Shown here in pieces: positions 1 to 6,738 of a stretch of DNA of 14,420 nt (the first letter of the stretch is position 1; the number at the start of each line of letters is the position of its first letter). Source of the stretch: an uncultured Selenomonadaceae bacterium. Lineage in GTDB: Bacteria; Bacillota; Negativicutes; Selenomonadales; Selenomonadaceae. The notes beneath the pieces were generated by a model. That model searched no databases, had not been told where the DNA came from, and saw nothing but the letters and a program-made list of their open reading frames with translations. The stretch covers positions 1 to 14,420 of the forward strand of contig CAJOKY010000106.1 of NCBI GenBank assembly GCA_905235425.1, in the 5' to 3' direction. The translations under genes and the position numbers were made by a program.

Positions 1-28
1 GTTTTTTTATGGTATTAATGTTAAATTT

Positions 29-424
29 TTAAAGCGTCGGCTTGCCGATTTCGTGATATTTTTCAACCAGCGTCAACTTATCCCATTTATCGCGTTCAAG
101 TGCAATGGAATAAGCCATTTGCAGACCGTCGGGCTTGTTGTCGTTTATCAAAATTCGTTCACCGACCGGCGCATTAAAAATTATGTGGTCATAGCGAATA
201 TTATTCTTTTTCAAAAATTCTTCAGTAACCTCGCGTAAATTGGAATTCCGCGCAGTTATCAAAATAATCATATCTTTTGCCGGAATGCTTGCAAAAAATT
301 CTGCAACGCCGTCAAGCAACGTGTCACCTTCCGGCGTCATGTAGCCGTTATGCTTTACAAGCGTACCGTCAATGTCAAAAATCCATGTATGCGGCAGTGT
401 CGAAAGTACCAATTCTTTTTCCAA
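29..424 (-). CDS. Small HAD-superfamily phosphatase, sugar-phosphate type
   Basis: A 131-residue HAD-fold hydrolase. The nucleophile motif DIDGT is at residues 17-21, followed by a motif II-like segment (ITAR, about 56-59) and a motif III-like acidic segment (INDNKPDG, about 93-100). There is no large cap domain, so it resembles the short phosphatases found in capsule and LPS loci (KdsC- or GmhB-like in size and role). The start is TTG at 424: AAAGGAG at 434-440 lies 9 nt upstream and an in-frame stop lies three codons before it, so no earlier start exists. The gene follows the 699-residue fusion protein by 19 nt and is probably co-transcribed with it. That context suggests removal of a phosphate from an intermediate made by the fusion's isomerase and kinase domains. 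The substrate cannot be read from the sequence. Confidence 0.85.
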   Translation of the reverse strand: MEKELVLSTLPHTWIFDIDGTLVKHNGYMTPEGDTLLDGVAEFFASIPAKDMIILITARNSNLREVTEEFLKKNNIRYDHIIFNAPVGERILINDNKPDGLQMAYSIALERDKWDKLTLVEKYHEIGKPTL

Positions 425-443
425 TCTTCAATGCTCCTTTATG

Positions 444-2543
444 CTAAAAATATAATTTGCGTCCAATGGCGCCGCCGGGATGATTCGGTTTAAAATCTTT
501 TTCCAAGTCAATTTGCATACGGCGAGCAACTTCAATCGCTATTGTCTGCAACACGATTAAATTTAGCGTCGTCGAATTGTTAGGTACAACGTCCCACAAA
601 TCGCCTTCGTGTTCAAGGTGAATCACCAATTTTTTCGGTATCATATCGGCAAGCGTGCTGTAGTCTTTGAAAGTTAAAAGCCGCAGTTTAACGCCGTCAC
701 GCCGTTGCAAAAGCCGCGTCAAGTAAACAGACTCTTCAGTTTCACCGCTTTTACTTAAAATTATCACCAAGTCACCTGCGCGAATAATGCCCATATCGCC
801 GTGTACAGCCGAATTGGTATGCATAAATCTTGCGTCAAGCCCCATTGAATTCATGGTGCCGACAAATTTTTCACATATCGGAACATTTTTGCCGAGACCC
901 GATACAATGATTTTATGACCTGCGCGAAGAGTATTTTCACAATCCGAAATGAAATTATCCATCTGCGTGCCGGAAATGGATTTAAGCGCGTTTTCAAGGT
1001 AGTTCATATTCGGCGCAAAGTAGCTGTAAGCACTCTCCATTTGCAGAGCCTCTTCAAGGTAGTAAAGCCCGTTGTAAAAAGCGCCGCAAATTGAATCGTA
1101 ATCCTCCCACGCGTACGTTGTAAGCGACAGCCACGTAATAGCCAAAAGTAATTTCATCTGCCGCTTGCTAACTTCGCCGTCCAAAAGTTCAAAGAAATAT
1201 TCCTCAAGATTTTCCCAGCCGTTACTTTCAATCTCAAGCTGTACGCCTTTATCGTCAATGTCAAGAGAAAATCTTTTTAAATTAAATCTGTCGTAATTGC
1301 TTAAAAGTGAATAGTAAAGTTTAACCCAATCATAAGCAACGTCGCCGTAAAACTGCACGTAACCGAAATAGCCGCGCGGATCTATTAAAACCGGCTCGCT
1401 GTCATGCCGCAACATCATATTACTAAAAGTGCAATCGCCGTGAATCAGTCGAAATTCCTCCGGCATGTACTGCATAACCAGCCTTTCGCATTCGTCTTTA
1501 CAGTAAAAAATATTTCGGCAGACGCGCCCGTTAATCGTGACAGTTTTTTCATTGGCGAAGGGTACAAGGTGACGAACTTTTTCAAGCCGCTTGTAAGTCT
1601 TTGCAATGTACGCGTCGAAGTAACTTTCCTTGTCGGCTTTAACGCCGCCCAGTCTGTGAACGTCCTGCAGACAGTGAATAATTTTTTTCAAAATGTAGCG
1701 TTTCTGTTCGGCGGGAATGTAATTGTATTCGTAAATGTTTTGACCGTCGATAAATTCCATTGTCAGCGGTTCATAGGCGTAAATTTTCGGTATGTTGGTA
1801 AAATCTTCGCCTTGAATTTTTTTGTACCACGCAATTTCTTTTTTCGCTAAATCCCTGCCCTGCGCATCAATGCCGCGCTTAATGACTTTATCGCCTTCAA
1901 CGGTAATTTGATTGAAGGGACGACAGCGCATTTGCGGCAACTTGCTCCATTCGCTGTAAAGCCCGTATTCTTTCGTATTTTTAAGCGGCTGTTCGTCGAA
2001 GGTAAAATTTTGACTCTGCAACCAGCGTACAAATTCGCCGCTTGTCGGTACGTCGGCTAGAAAGGTTTTATTTTGAAAAATGAAGTAACCAGCAACGCCA
2101 TGAGTGTCGCTTGGCTCTTCAAAAAATTTTCCGTCGCGATATGACCAGCGGCATGAAAAATCCTGCGAAATGCCGATAATGTTTTTATCGGTATCAGGCA
2201 GTTGATAATCGTCGGCTAAAATCAAGTCACACCAAATTAAAAGCAACGGTTCATCTGCCGGTACGTGACTTAAAGCGTTTGAAAGTCCCGCGCAGGTTCC
2301 CTTCTGCCCCGCGCCGCTTACAAGCGTATAATTCACGTCGGCAAAGGTTTTTAAATACCTTTCCAACACGTCAAATTTATAATCGCCGATAATGATAAAT
2401 TTTTTGTCGGGGAATTTTTTAAAAAGATGAAAAATCATCGGCAGATTGTTCACGGGTACAAGCGCCTTAGGTTTATTGCGCGTCAACCTTTCCATGCGCG
2501 AGCCTCTGCCGCCTGCCTGTACAACAATGTAGTTTAAATCCAT
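444..2543 (-). CDS. Nucleotidyltransferase / APH-fold kinase / KdsD-like SIS isomerase fusion protein
   Basis: A 699-residue protein with three enzyme modules. Residues 1 to about 220 are a sugar-phosphate nucleotidyltransferase, with an AGGRGSRM loop at 10-17 followed by KPKALVPV. Residues about 225-500 are an aminoglycoside-phosphotransferase/choline-kinase fold, with catalytic HGD at 368-370, a following Asn (SNMM) and the metal motif IDPRG at about 387-391. Residues about 515-699 are a SIS domain resembling arabinose-5-phosphate isomerase KdsD: SGLGK ending at K552, HGD with H581, SKSG at 597-600 and HPGG with H688. The K-to-H and H-to-H spacings are close to those I recall for E. coli KdsD. 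ATG at 2543 follows a GAGG Shine-Dalgarno. The gene is 9 nt after the ECF ATPase gene and 19 nt before the HAD gene. Isomerase, kinase, HAD phosphatase and nucleotidyltransferase are the four activity types of the ADP/GDP-heptose route, but the kinase family differs and the sugar is unknown. Confidence 0.88.
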   Translation of the reverse strand: MDLNYIVVQAGGRGSRMERLTRNKPKALVPVNNLPMIFHLFKKFPDKKFIIIGDYKFDVLERYLKTFADVNYTLVSGAGQKGTCAGLSNALSHVPADEPLLLIWCDLILADDYQLPDTDKNIIGISQDFSCRWSYRDGKFFEEPSDTHGVAGYFIFQNKTFLADVPTSGEFVRWLQSQNFTFDEQPLKNTKEYGLYSEWSKLPQMRCRPFNQITVEGDKVIKRGIDAQGRDLAKKEIAWYKKIQGEDFTNIPKIYAYEPLTMEFIDGQNIYEYNYIPAEQKRYILKKIIHCLQDVHRLGGVKADKESYFDAYIAKTYKRLEKVRHLVPFANEKTVTINGRVCRNIFYCKDECERLVMQYMPEEFRLIHGDCTFSNMMLRHDSEPVLIDPRGYFGYVQFYGDVAYDWVKLYYSLLSNYDRFNLKRFSLDIDDKGVQLEIESNGWENLEEYFFELLDGEVSKRQMKLLLAITWLSLTTYAWEDYDSICGAFYNGLYYLEEALQMESAYSYFAPNMNYLENALKSISGTQMDNFISDCENTLRAGHKIIVSGLGKNVPICEKFVGTMNSMGLDARFMHTNSAVHGDMGIIRAGDLVIILSKSGETEESVYLTRLLQRRDGVKLRLLTFKDYSTLADMIPKKLVIHLEHEGDLWDVVPNNSTTLNLIVLQTIAIEVARRMQIDLEKDFKPNHPGGAIGRKLYF

Positions 2544-2552
2544 TTTGTAACC

Positions 2553-3392
2553 TCAATTCTGCGCGGAAATTTTTATAAGCGCGTCTACCAACTCTTCATC
2601 AGTCAAAATACTTTTCGGCAGTTTTAAGCCGCGTTTTCTCAACCTGTCGGCAAGTTCCACTGCAACGGGTACGTCAAGCCCCAAGCGTTTAAGTTCCTTG
2701 ACGTCGGCGAAAATTTCACGCGGCGTACCGATTTTTAAAATCTTGCCGTTTTCCATTAAAAAAATTCTGTCCGCCGCCGCCGCCTCTTCCATAAAATGAG
2801 TAATGTAAATTATCGTCATACCCTGCGCGTGAAGTTTTTTAGCCGTTTCCAAAATTTCACGCCGTCCTGCAGGATCAAGCATCGCTGTAGGTTCATCAAA
2901 GACGATTATTTTTGTATGCATTGCCAACACTCCGGCTATCGCGATACGCTGTTTTTGACCGCCGCTTAATTTACCGGGCGAAAATTTTTTGTACGCGCTC
3001 ATATTCACTGCGTCAAGTGCCGCGTCAACGCGCCGACTTATTTCAGAAGATTCAATGCCTAAATTTTCACAGCCGAAAGCTACGTCATCTTCAACTACGG
3101 CGGCTACAATTTCATTGTCGGGATTTTGAAAAACCATGCCGACATTTTCGCGAATCTGCCATAAATTATTTTCATCCGCAGTATCAAGCGCCGTCACAAA
3201 AATTTTGCCTTCACTCGGCAATAAAAGCGCGTTAAAATGCTTAGCCAAAGTGGACTTGCCGGAGCCGTTAGTACCGATAATCGCGACAAATTCGCCTTCG
3301 TCAATGGAAAAGCTTATGTCATTCGGCACAACCTTTTCACCGGCGGCAGTCTTGTAAACGTGTTTTAAATTTTTTGCTTGAATAATTTTCAA
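2553..3392 (-). CDS. ecfA: Energy-coupling factor (ECF) transporter ATP-binding protein, EcfA type
   Basis: A cytoplasmic ABC ATPase that powers ECF vitamin or metal uptake together with EcfT and a substrate-binding S component. With the start used here (279 residues): Walker A GTNGSGKST at 40-48, Q-loop FQNPDNE with Q89, signature LSGGQKQR at 142-149, Walker B ending in D166-E167, and switch H199. The Q-loop and the following VVEDDVAFG segment, plus the C-terminal tail, are characteristic of EcfA1/CbiO. The start is TTG at 3392, with AGG 8 nt upstream and the usual family N-terminus (MKIIQAKNLKHVY). A TTG at 3422 would add ten Lys-rich residues but has no ribosome-binding site. No second ATPase, EcfT or S component is in the window; the next gene is the sugar-activating fusion, 9 nt downstream. 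It may share EcfT encoded elsewhere. Confidence 0.9.
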   Translation of the reverse strand: MKIIQAKNLKHVYKTAAGEKVVPNDISFSIDEGEFVAIIGTNGSGKSTLAKHFNALLLPSEGKIFVTALDTADENNLWQIRENVGMVFQNPDNEIVAAVVEDDVAFGCENLGIESSEISRRVDAALDAVNMSAYKKFSPGKLSGGQKQRIAIAGVLAMHTKIIVFDEPTAMLDPAGRREILETAKKLHAQGMTIIYITHFMEEAAAADRIFLMENGKILKIGTPREIFADVKELKRLGLDVPVAVELADRLRKRGLKLPKSILTDEELVDALIKISAQN

Positions 3393-3445
3393 AGTCTGTA
3401 CCTGTCGAAATTTTTTTTTCAAAAAATTTTACCATAATAATGTGA

Positions 3446-3467
3446 AAAAATCTTCTAAAAGATTTTT
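3446..3467. promoter_or_regulatory. AT-rich inverted repeat in the divergent control region
   Basis: A perfect 9-bp inverted repeat (AAAAATCTT / AAGATTTTT) around a 4-base CTAA centre, between the divergent ecfA and diguanylate cyclase genes. It could be an operator. It could also be a weak hairpin in the leader of either transcript. Such AT-only arms arise fairly easily in AT-rich intergenic DNA, so confidence is low. Confidence 0.3.
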
Positions 3468-3476
3468 AAAAATTGG

Positions 3477-3506
3477 TTGAATAAGCTTGCCGATATTTGG
3501 TAAAAT
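3477..3506 (+). promoter_or_regulatory. Candidate sigma-70-type promoter for the diguanylate cyclase gene
   Basis: TTGAAT at 3477-3482 and TAAAAT at 3501-3506 are separated by 18 bp, which puts transcription start near 3513. A short palindrome, ACAATT-T-AATTGT (3512-3524), would overlap the start site and could bind a repressor. This is a visual match only. Confidence 0.45.
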
Positions 3507-3524
3507 AATTAACAATTTAATTGT

Positions 3525-3533
3525 AAGGAGGTG
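3525..3533 (+). promoter_or_regulatory. Strong Shine-Dalgarno sequence without an obvious start codon
   Basis: AAGGAGGTG is a near-perfect anti-16S match, but no ATG lies at a usable distance. The cyclase ATG is at 3595, over 60 nt away, and has its own weak AAGG at 3579-3582 with a long 12-nt spacer. The nearest in-frame candidates are TTG at 3549 (a 23-codon ORF ending inside the cyclase gene) and rare ATT at 3548. It may mark a leader peptide, a standby ribosome site, or chance. Confidence 0.4.
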
Positions 3534-3594
3534 TCGGCGGCAAATTTATTGTCGGCAAAAAAATTTTGTCGTCAAATAAAGGCGCTGCAAAAAT

Positions 3595-5478
3595 ATGAGC
3601 GACTCAAACGTTACAAATAGTGCTATACCGACGGAATTCAGCACGGAAATTTACGGAGCTTTGAGTGACGTTGAAAATATAATTTATTTTAAATGGACTA
3701 TTGAAAATGACTACATGGAATTTATGGCTCCGGTAGAAAATTGCGATTATGATTTGCTTCAGAGTGTGTCGCCGGCGTCAAGCGCTTTTTTCAAAGGAGA
3801 CATTATTCACCCTGATGATCGTGAAATTTTTGAAACATTTTTTGATCAAATGTTTTGGATGCAGGACACGAAAAACGATCATAAACTTTTTATCACAAAG
3901 GCAAGACTGCGCGGCAAAGGCGGTAACGGCTATCTTTGGGTAGAATTTCGCCTTATGCTTTACTTCAATGACTTGGGACCGGTTGTCGCGTTCGGCTGTA
4001 TCTGCAACATTAACGTTAAGCAACTTTGGCAACTTGAATTGCAACATTCCGCCGAGCATGACGTATTAACCGGCTTTTACAATAAAACCGCCACTCAACA
4101 CCACATTGACGAATATCTTTCTACGTTGACTGCTACCGATATCCCGCCGGCATTTCTGATAATCGACGCGGACGGTTTTAAGGCAATTAATGACGCCTTC
4201 GGACATCTTTTCGGCGACGGCGTGCTAACCGATATGGGACATGAAATTCGCGGCATTTTCCGCCAAAAAGATATTGTCGGCAGAATAGGCGGTGATGAAT
4301 TTGTTGTATTATTCCGCGAAATGCCGTCGCTTGACGTGCTTGATAAACGTTGCACCGAACTTTTGAAAAATCTCGATCGTACCTATGAAAGCAATAACGT
4401 AAGCTTGCCTTTTTCAATAAGTGTCGGTGTTGCACTTTATCCCGAGCATGGCACTTCATACACCGAGCTTTTTAAACGCGCCGACCGAGCTTTGTACGAA
4501 TCAAAATCACTTGGCAAAAATCGCTACTCAATTTATCATTCAAGCCTTATCGGACGTTCATTCAGCGTTGAATCGGAAAGAGATCCTCAACACGCTGAAG
4601 ATATGCGCCAAAAAGCTTTTCAAGATAATATGTTGGAATTTATTTTGAATCTGCTTTACGAGACGCAAAACCCTGAAGTAACGGTGCAAGTTTGCCTTGA
4701 AATGTTCGGCAAACAATACAATTTGGATCGCGTCTGTGTCAACCGTTTCAATCGCTCTTCAAATAAATATTCCGTCGCCTTTGAATGGATAAGCCCCAAC
4801 GGCATTTCTTTGAACAGTGAAACTATAGTCAAGCAGTATCCCTTCTTCGTCGACCGCTACTGTAACATTGTAGAATCCAACTATCACCCCTCTCCTTACG
4901 GCGTTACGTCGATTTGTGAAAATGCTTTTCAAAAGTTCAAAGAAGATGCCGAAGCGTTGGAGAAAATTAAACTTGGTTCATTTGCACACTGCCAATTTTC
5001 ACACAGCGGCGAACTTTTAGGCTCAATCGGTTTTGAAAGTATACACCCGCGCGAATGGGAACAGGATATTTTGACTAAGATTAGCATTTTCTCCGTGTTG
5101 TTGGGAAATATTTTGCTTGACAGAAAGAGTGACACGGTTGCCGAAAAGATGAATCGTCACCTGCAAAATATTTTGGATCATATGCAGGAGTTTATCTACG
5201 TCGTCGATAAAAATTCCTACGAGCCGATTTTCTTTAACAATACAATCAGGCAGACGCTTATCACTTCGTCAAGCGCGCAGACTTGCTACAAGCGCTTTCA
5301 TAATCTCGACGAGCCGTGCAAAGATTGTCCGGTTAAACGCCTTTCAAAAGACGGCAACGAGTATATCGACGTGAAGATTAATAACTGGGGCGTTGAGACT
5401 CCTGCGCGCGCTTATAATATTCACTGGGAAGACGAAATGGATAAAAATTTGGCGCTGATAATTCAATCGTCCTTCTGA
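3595..5478 (+). CDS. PAS-GGDEF-GAF-PAS diguanylate cyclase
   Basis: A 627-residue soluble signalling protein predicted to make cyclic di-GMP from two GTP. An N-terminal PAS-like domain (about 25-145, with IIHPDD near 70) precedes a GGDEF domain (about 155-312). The active-site motif is intact, GGDEF at 232-236, and the product-inhibition site RxxD is present as RQKD at 223-226, so it should be active and feedback-inhibited. A GAF-like domain follows (about 335-515), then a second PAS (about 520-625) with three cysteines, C564, C575 and C578, in a C-Y...P-C-x-x-C-P pattern seen in some PAS sensors. No transmembrane segment and no EAL domain is visible. GGDEF is usually C-terminal, so sensory domains after it are less usual. 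ATG at 3595 is forced: an in-frame stop lies six codons upstream (3577-3579). Confidence 0.9.
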   Translation: MSDSNVTNSAIPTEFSTEIYGALSDVENIIYFKWTIENDYMEFMAPVENCDYDLLQSVSPASSAFFKGDIIHPDDREIFETFFDQMFWMQDTKNDHKLFITKARLRGKGGNGYLWVEFRLMLYFNDLGPVVAFGCICNINVKQLWQLELQHSAEHDVLTGFYNKTATQHHIDEYLSTLTATDIPPAFLIIDADGFKAINDAFGHLFGDGVLTDMGHEIRGIFRQKDIVGRIGGDEFVVLFREMPSLDVLDKRCTELLKNLDRTYESNNVSLPFSISVGVALYPEHGTSYTELFKRADRALYESKSLGKNRYSIYHSSLIGRSFSVESERDPQHAEDMRQKAFQDNMLEFILNLLYETQNPEVTVQVCLEMFGKQYNLDRVCVNRFNRSSNKYSVAFEWISPNGISLNSETIVKQYPFFVDRYCNIVESNYHPSPYGVTSICENAFQKFKEDAEALEKIKLGSFAHCQFSHSGELLGSIGFESIHPREWEQDILTKISIFSVLLGNILLDRKSDTVAEKMNRHLQNILDHMQEFIYVVDKNSYEPIFFNNTIRQTLITSSSAQTCYKRFHNLDEPCKDCPVKRLSKDGNEYIDVKINNWGVETPARAYNIHWEDEMDKNLALIIQSSF

Positions 5479-5594
5479 TTTGCATACATTGAAATAAAAA
5501 TAATAAGCTTCAGTCGCTACGCCGTGCGGGCTTGCAAAATGCGAGTGAGCGCGGCTATTTCTTTGTGCGATTTATGAAAAAGGAATTGAAATTA

Positions 5595-6584
5595 ATGGAT
5601 AAAATCACGATTATTGTACCGTGTTACAACGAGGAAGAAGTTATAGAAATGTTTTATCCGGCGGTACAAAGTCACGTGAAAAATATTCCGAATTGCACTT
5701 TTAATTACGTCTTTGTAAATGACGGCAGTCGCGACAGTACGATTGACAAACTGCGCGAGCTTGCCGAAAAATATGATGACGTGACGTATATCAGTTTATC
5801 GCGAAATTTCGGAAAAGAATCTGCTATGATGGCGGGTATTGACTATTCTGAAGGTGATGCGGTTATAATTATGGACGCCGATTTACAACACCCGCCTGAA
5901 GTCATTGCAGATATGGTAAAATATTGGCGCGAAGGTTACGACGACATTTGCGGCAAGCGCGTAGACCGCGCAGGTGAAACGTGGCTTAAGCGCAATTTGG
6001 CTAATCTTTTTTACGCGATTATGAAAAAGTTCAGTACGTCCTACGAAATGCAACGTGACGTAGGAGACTTTCGCCTTTTGGACAGACGCTGTATAGAGGC
6101 GTTGAAATTGATGCGTGAAAATCAGCGTTTCACGAAAGGACTTTTTACATGGGTCGGCTATCATAAAAAAGAAATTCCGTTTGAAGTAAAACCGCGAGCG
6201 GCAGGTAGTACGACGTGGAATTATTTTGCGCTGTTTAACCTTGCAATGAAGGGTATGACTTCTTTCACGACGTTGCCGCTTAGACTGATGACGTTTTTAG
6301 GTATCGCGGTATCGTGCGGCGCGATAGCTTACATGGTTTTTGTGCTTATAATGGCGTTGCTTTACGGCGATCCGGTAGCAGGTTATCCTACATTGATGAC
6401 GGTAATGCTTTTTCTCGGCGGCACGCAACTTTTAGCGCTTGGCATTATCGGCGAATACGTAGGACAAATTTTTTATGAGAGTAAACGACGACCGATTTAT
6501 CTTGTAGACGAGATTAACGGTCAACGAATGATTTATGAAGGTGTGTTGCGTCCAATGGAGCGTAATACGAAGAATAGTAAGTAG
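5595..6584 (+). CDS. GtrB/DPM1-like polyprenyl-phosphate glycosyltransferase (GT2)
   Basis: A 329-residue membrane-associated GT2 enzyme of the dolichyl-phosphate mannose synthase/GtrB/ArnC type, expected to move a sugar from a nucleotide donor onto undecaprenyl phosphate on the inner membrane face. It shows the N-terminal IIVPCYNEE strand, NDGS near 42-45, the metal-binding D94-A-D96, and two C-terminal transmembrane segments (about 228-257 and 266-290). The tail IGEYVGQIFYESKRRP is a family signature. The start is ATG at 5595, with AGGA at 5581-5584 and a 10-nt spacer; upstream in-frame TTG 5532 and ATG 5574 have no ribosome-binding site. A GtrA-type protein lies at 13850-14233, a common functional partner though not adjacent here. 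The stop codon sits inside the heptad repeat array. The transferred sugar is not known. Confidence 0.9.
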   Translation: MDKITIIVPCYNEEEVIEMFYPAVQSHVKNIPNCTFNYVFVNDGSRDSTIDKLRELAEKYDDVTYISLSRNFGKESAMMAGIDYSEGDAVIIMDADLQHPPEVIADMVKYWREGYDDICGKRVDRAGETWLKRNLANLFYAIMKKFSTSYEMQRDVGDFRLLDRRCIEALKLMRENQRFTKGLFTWVGYHKKEIPFEVKPRAAGSTTWNYFALFNLAMKGMTSFTTLPLRLMTFLGIAVSCGAIAYMVFVLIMALLYGDPVAGYPTLMTVMLFLGGTQLLALGIIGEYVGQIFYESKRRPIYLVDEINGQRMIYEGVLRPMERNTKNSK

Positions 6585-6666
6585 TTAGTAGTAAGTAGTC
6601 AGTAGTTAGTAGTCATTACCCACTACTTACTATCCACTACTCACTACTCACTACTCACTACTTATT
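6576..6666. repeat. Inverted arrays of a 7-bp repeat (AGTNAGT, then ACTNACT)
   Basis: From 6576 to 6617 there are six consecutive heptads of the form AGTNAGT (the last one degenerate). From 6618 to 6666 there are seven of the reverse complement form ACTNACT (three perfect ACTCACT copies in a row at 6639-6659; the last is degenerate). The two halves abut with no spacer and could form a long imperfect hairpin in DNA or RNA. The array covers the stop codon of the GtrB-like gene and ends 9 bp before the next gene's Shine-Dalgarno sequence. It may limit read-through into the downstream gene, or vary in length by slippage. Confidence 0.9.
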
Positions 6667-6675
6667 AACTCATTT

Positions 6676-6693
6676 AAAGGAGCAGGGCTGTTG
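6676..6693 (+). promoter_or_regulatory. Shine-Dalgarno plus TTG start now out of frame with the sulfatase-fold gene
   Basis: AAAGGAG at 6676-6682 is 8 nt before TTG at 6691. Translation from this TTG gives a 16-residue peptide (LKFLKRFFSGLQRLAT) that ends at TGA 6739-6741, in a different frame from the long gene at 6731. It looks like the original initiation site of that gene. As things stand it may act as a leader ORF with translational coupling. Confidence 0.7.
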
Positions 6694-6716
6694 AAATTTT
6701 TAAAGAGATTTTTTAG

Positions 6717-6738
6717 CGGCTTGCAACGGCTTGCAACG
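6717..6738. repeat. 10-bp tandem duplication (CGGCTTGCAA x2 plus 2 bases)
   Basis: CGGCTTGCAA occurs at 6717-6726 and again directly at 6727-6736, followed by CG. Ten bases is not a multiple of three, so the second copy shifts the frame between the RBS-supported TTG (6691) and the membrane sulfatase-fold ORF. Removing one copy joins the two frames exactly. Confidence 0.95.

Noticed and set aside
1404..1850. 148-codon plus-strand ORF opposite the fusion gene
   Set aside because: It lies wholly inside the kinase-encoding region on the other strand, shows no recognisable motif and has no ribosome-binding site; the minus frame carries clear enzyme motifs.
3507..3594. A cyclic-di-GMP riboswitch upstream of the diguanylate cyclase
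   Set aside because: The leader is only about 80 nt and I could not find the paired stems or conserved core expected of either class.
5532..5594. Upstream TTG/ATG starts that would lengthen the GtrB-like protein by up to 21 residues
   Set aside because: Neither has a Shine-Dalgarno; ATG 5595 does, and it gives the usual family N-terminus.
5479..5594. Promoter TTGCAT...TAATAA before the GtrB-like gene
   Set aside because: The spacer is only 15 bp and AT-rich matches of this quality are common; nothing else stands out in this gap.
6576..6666. CRISPR array
   Set aside because: The units are 7 bp with no unique spacers, and they reverse orientation midway.
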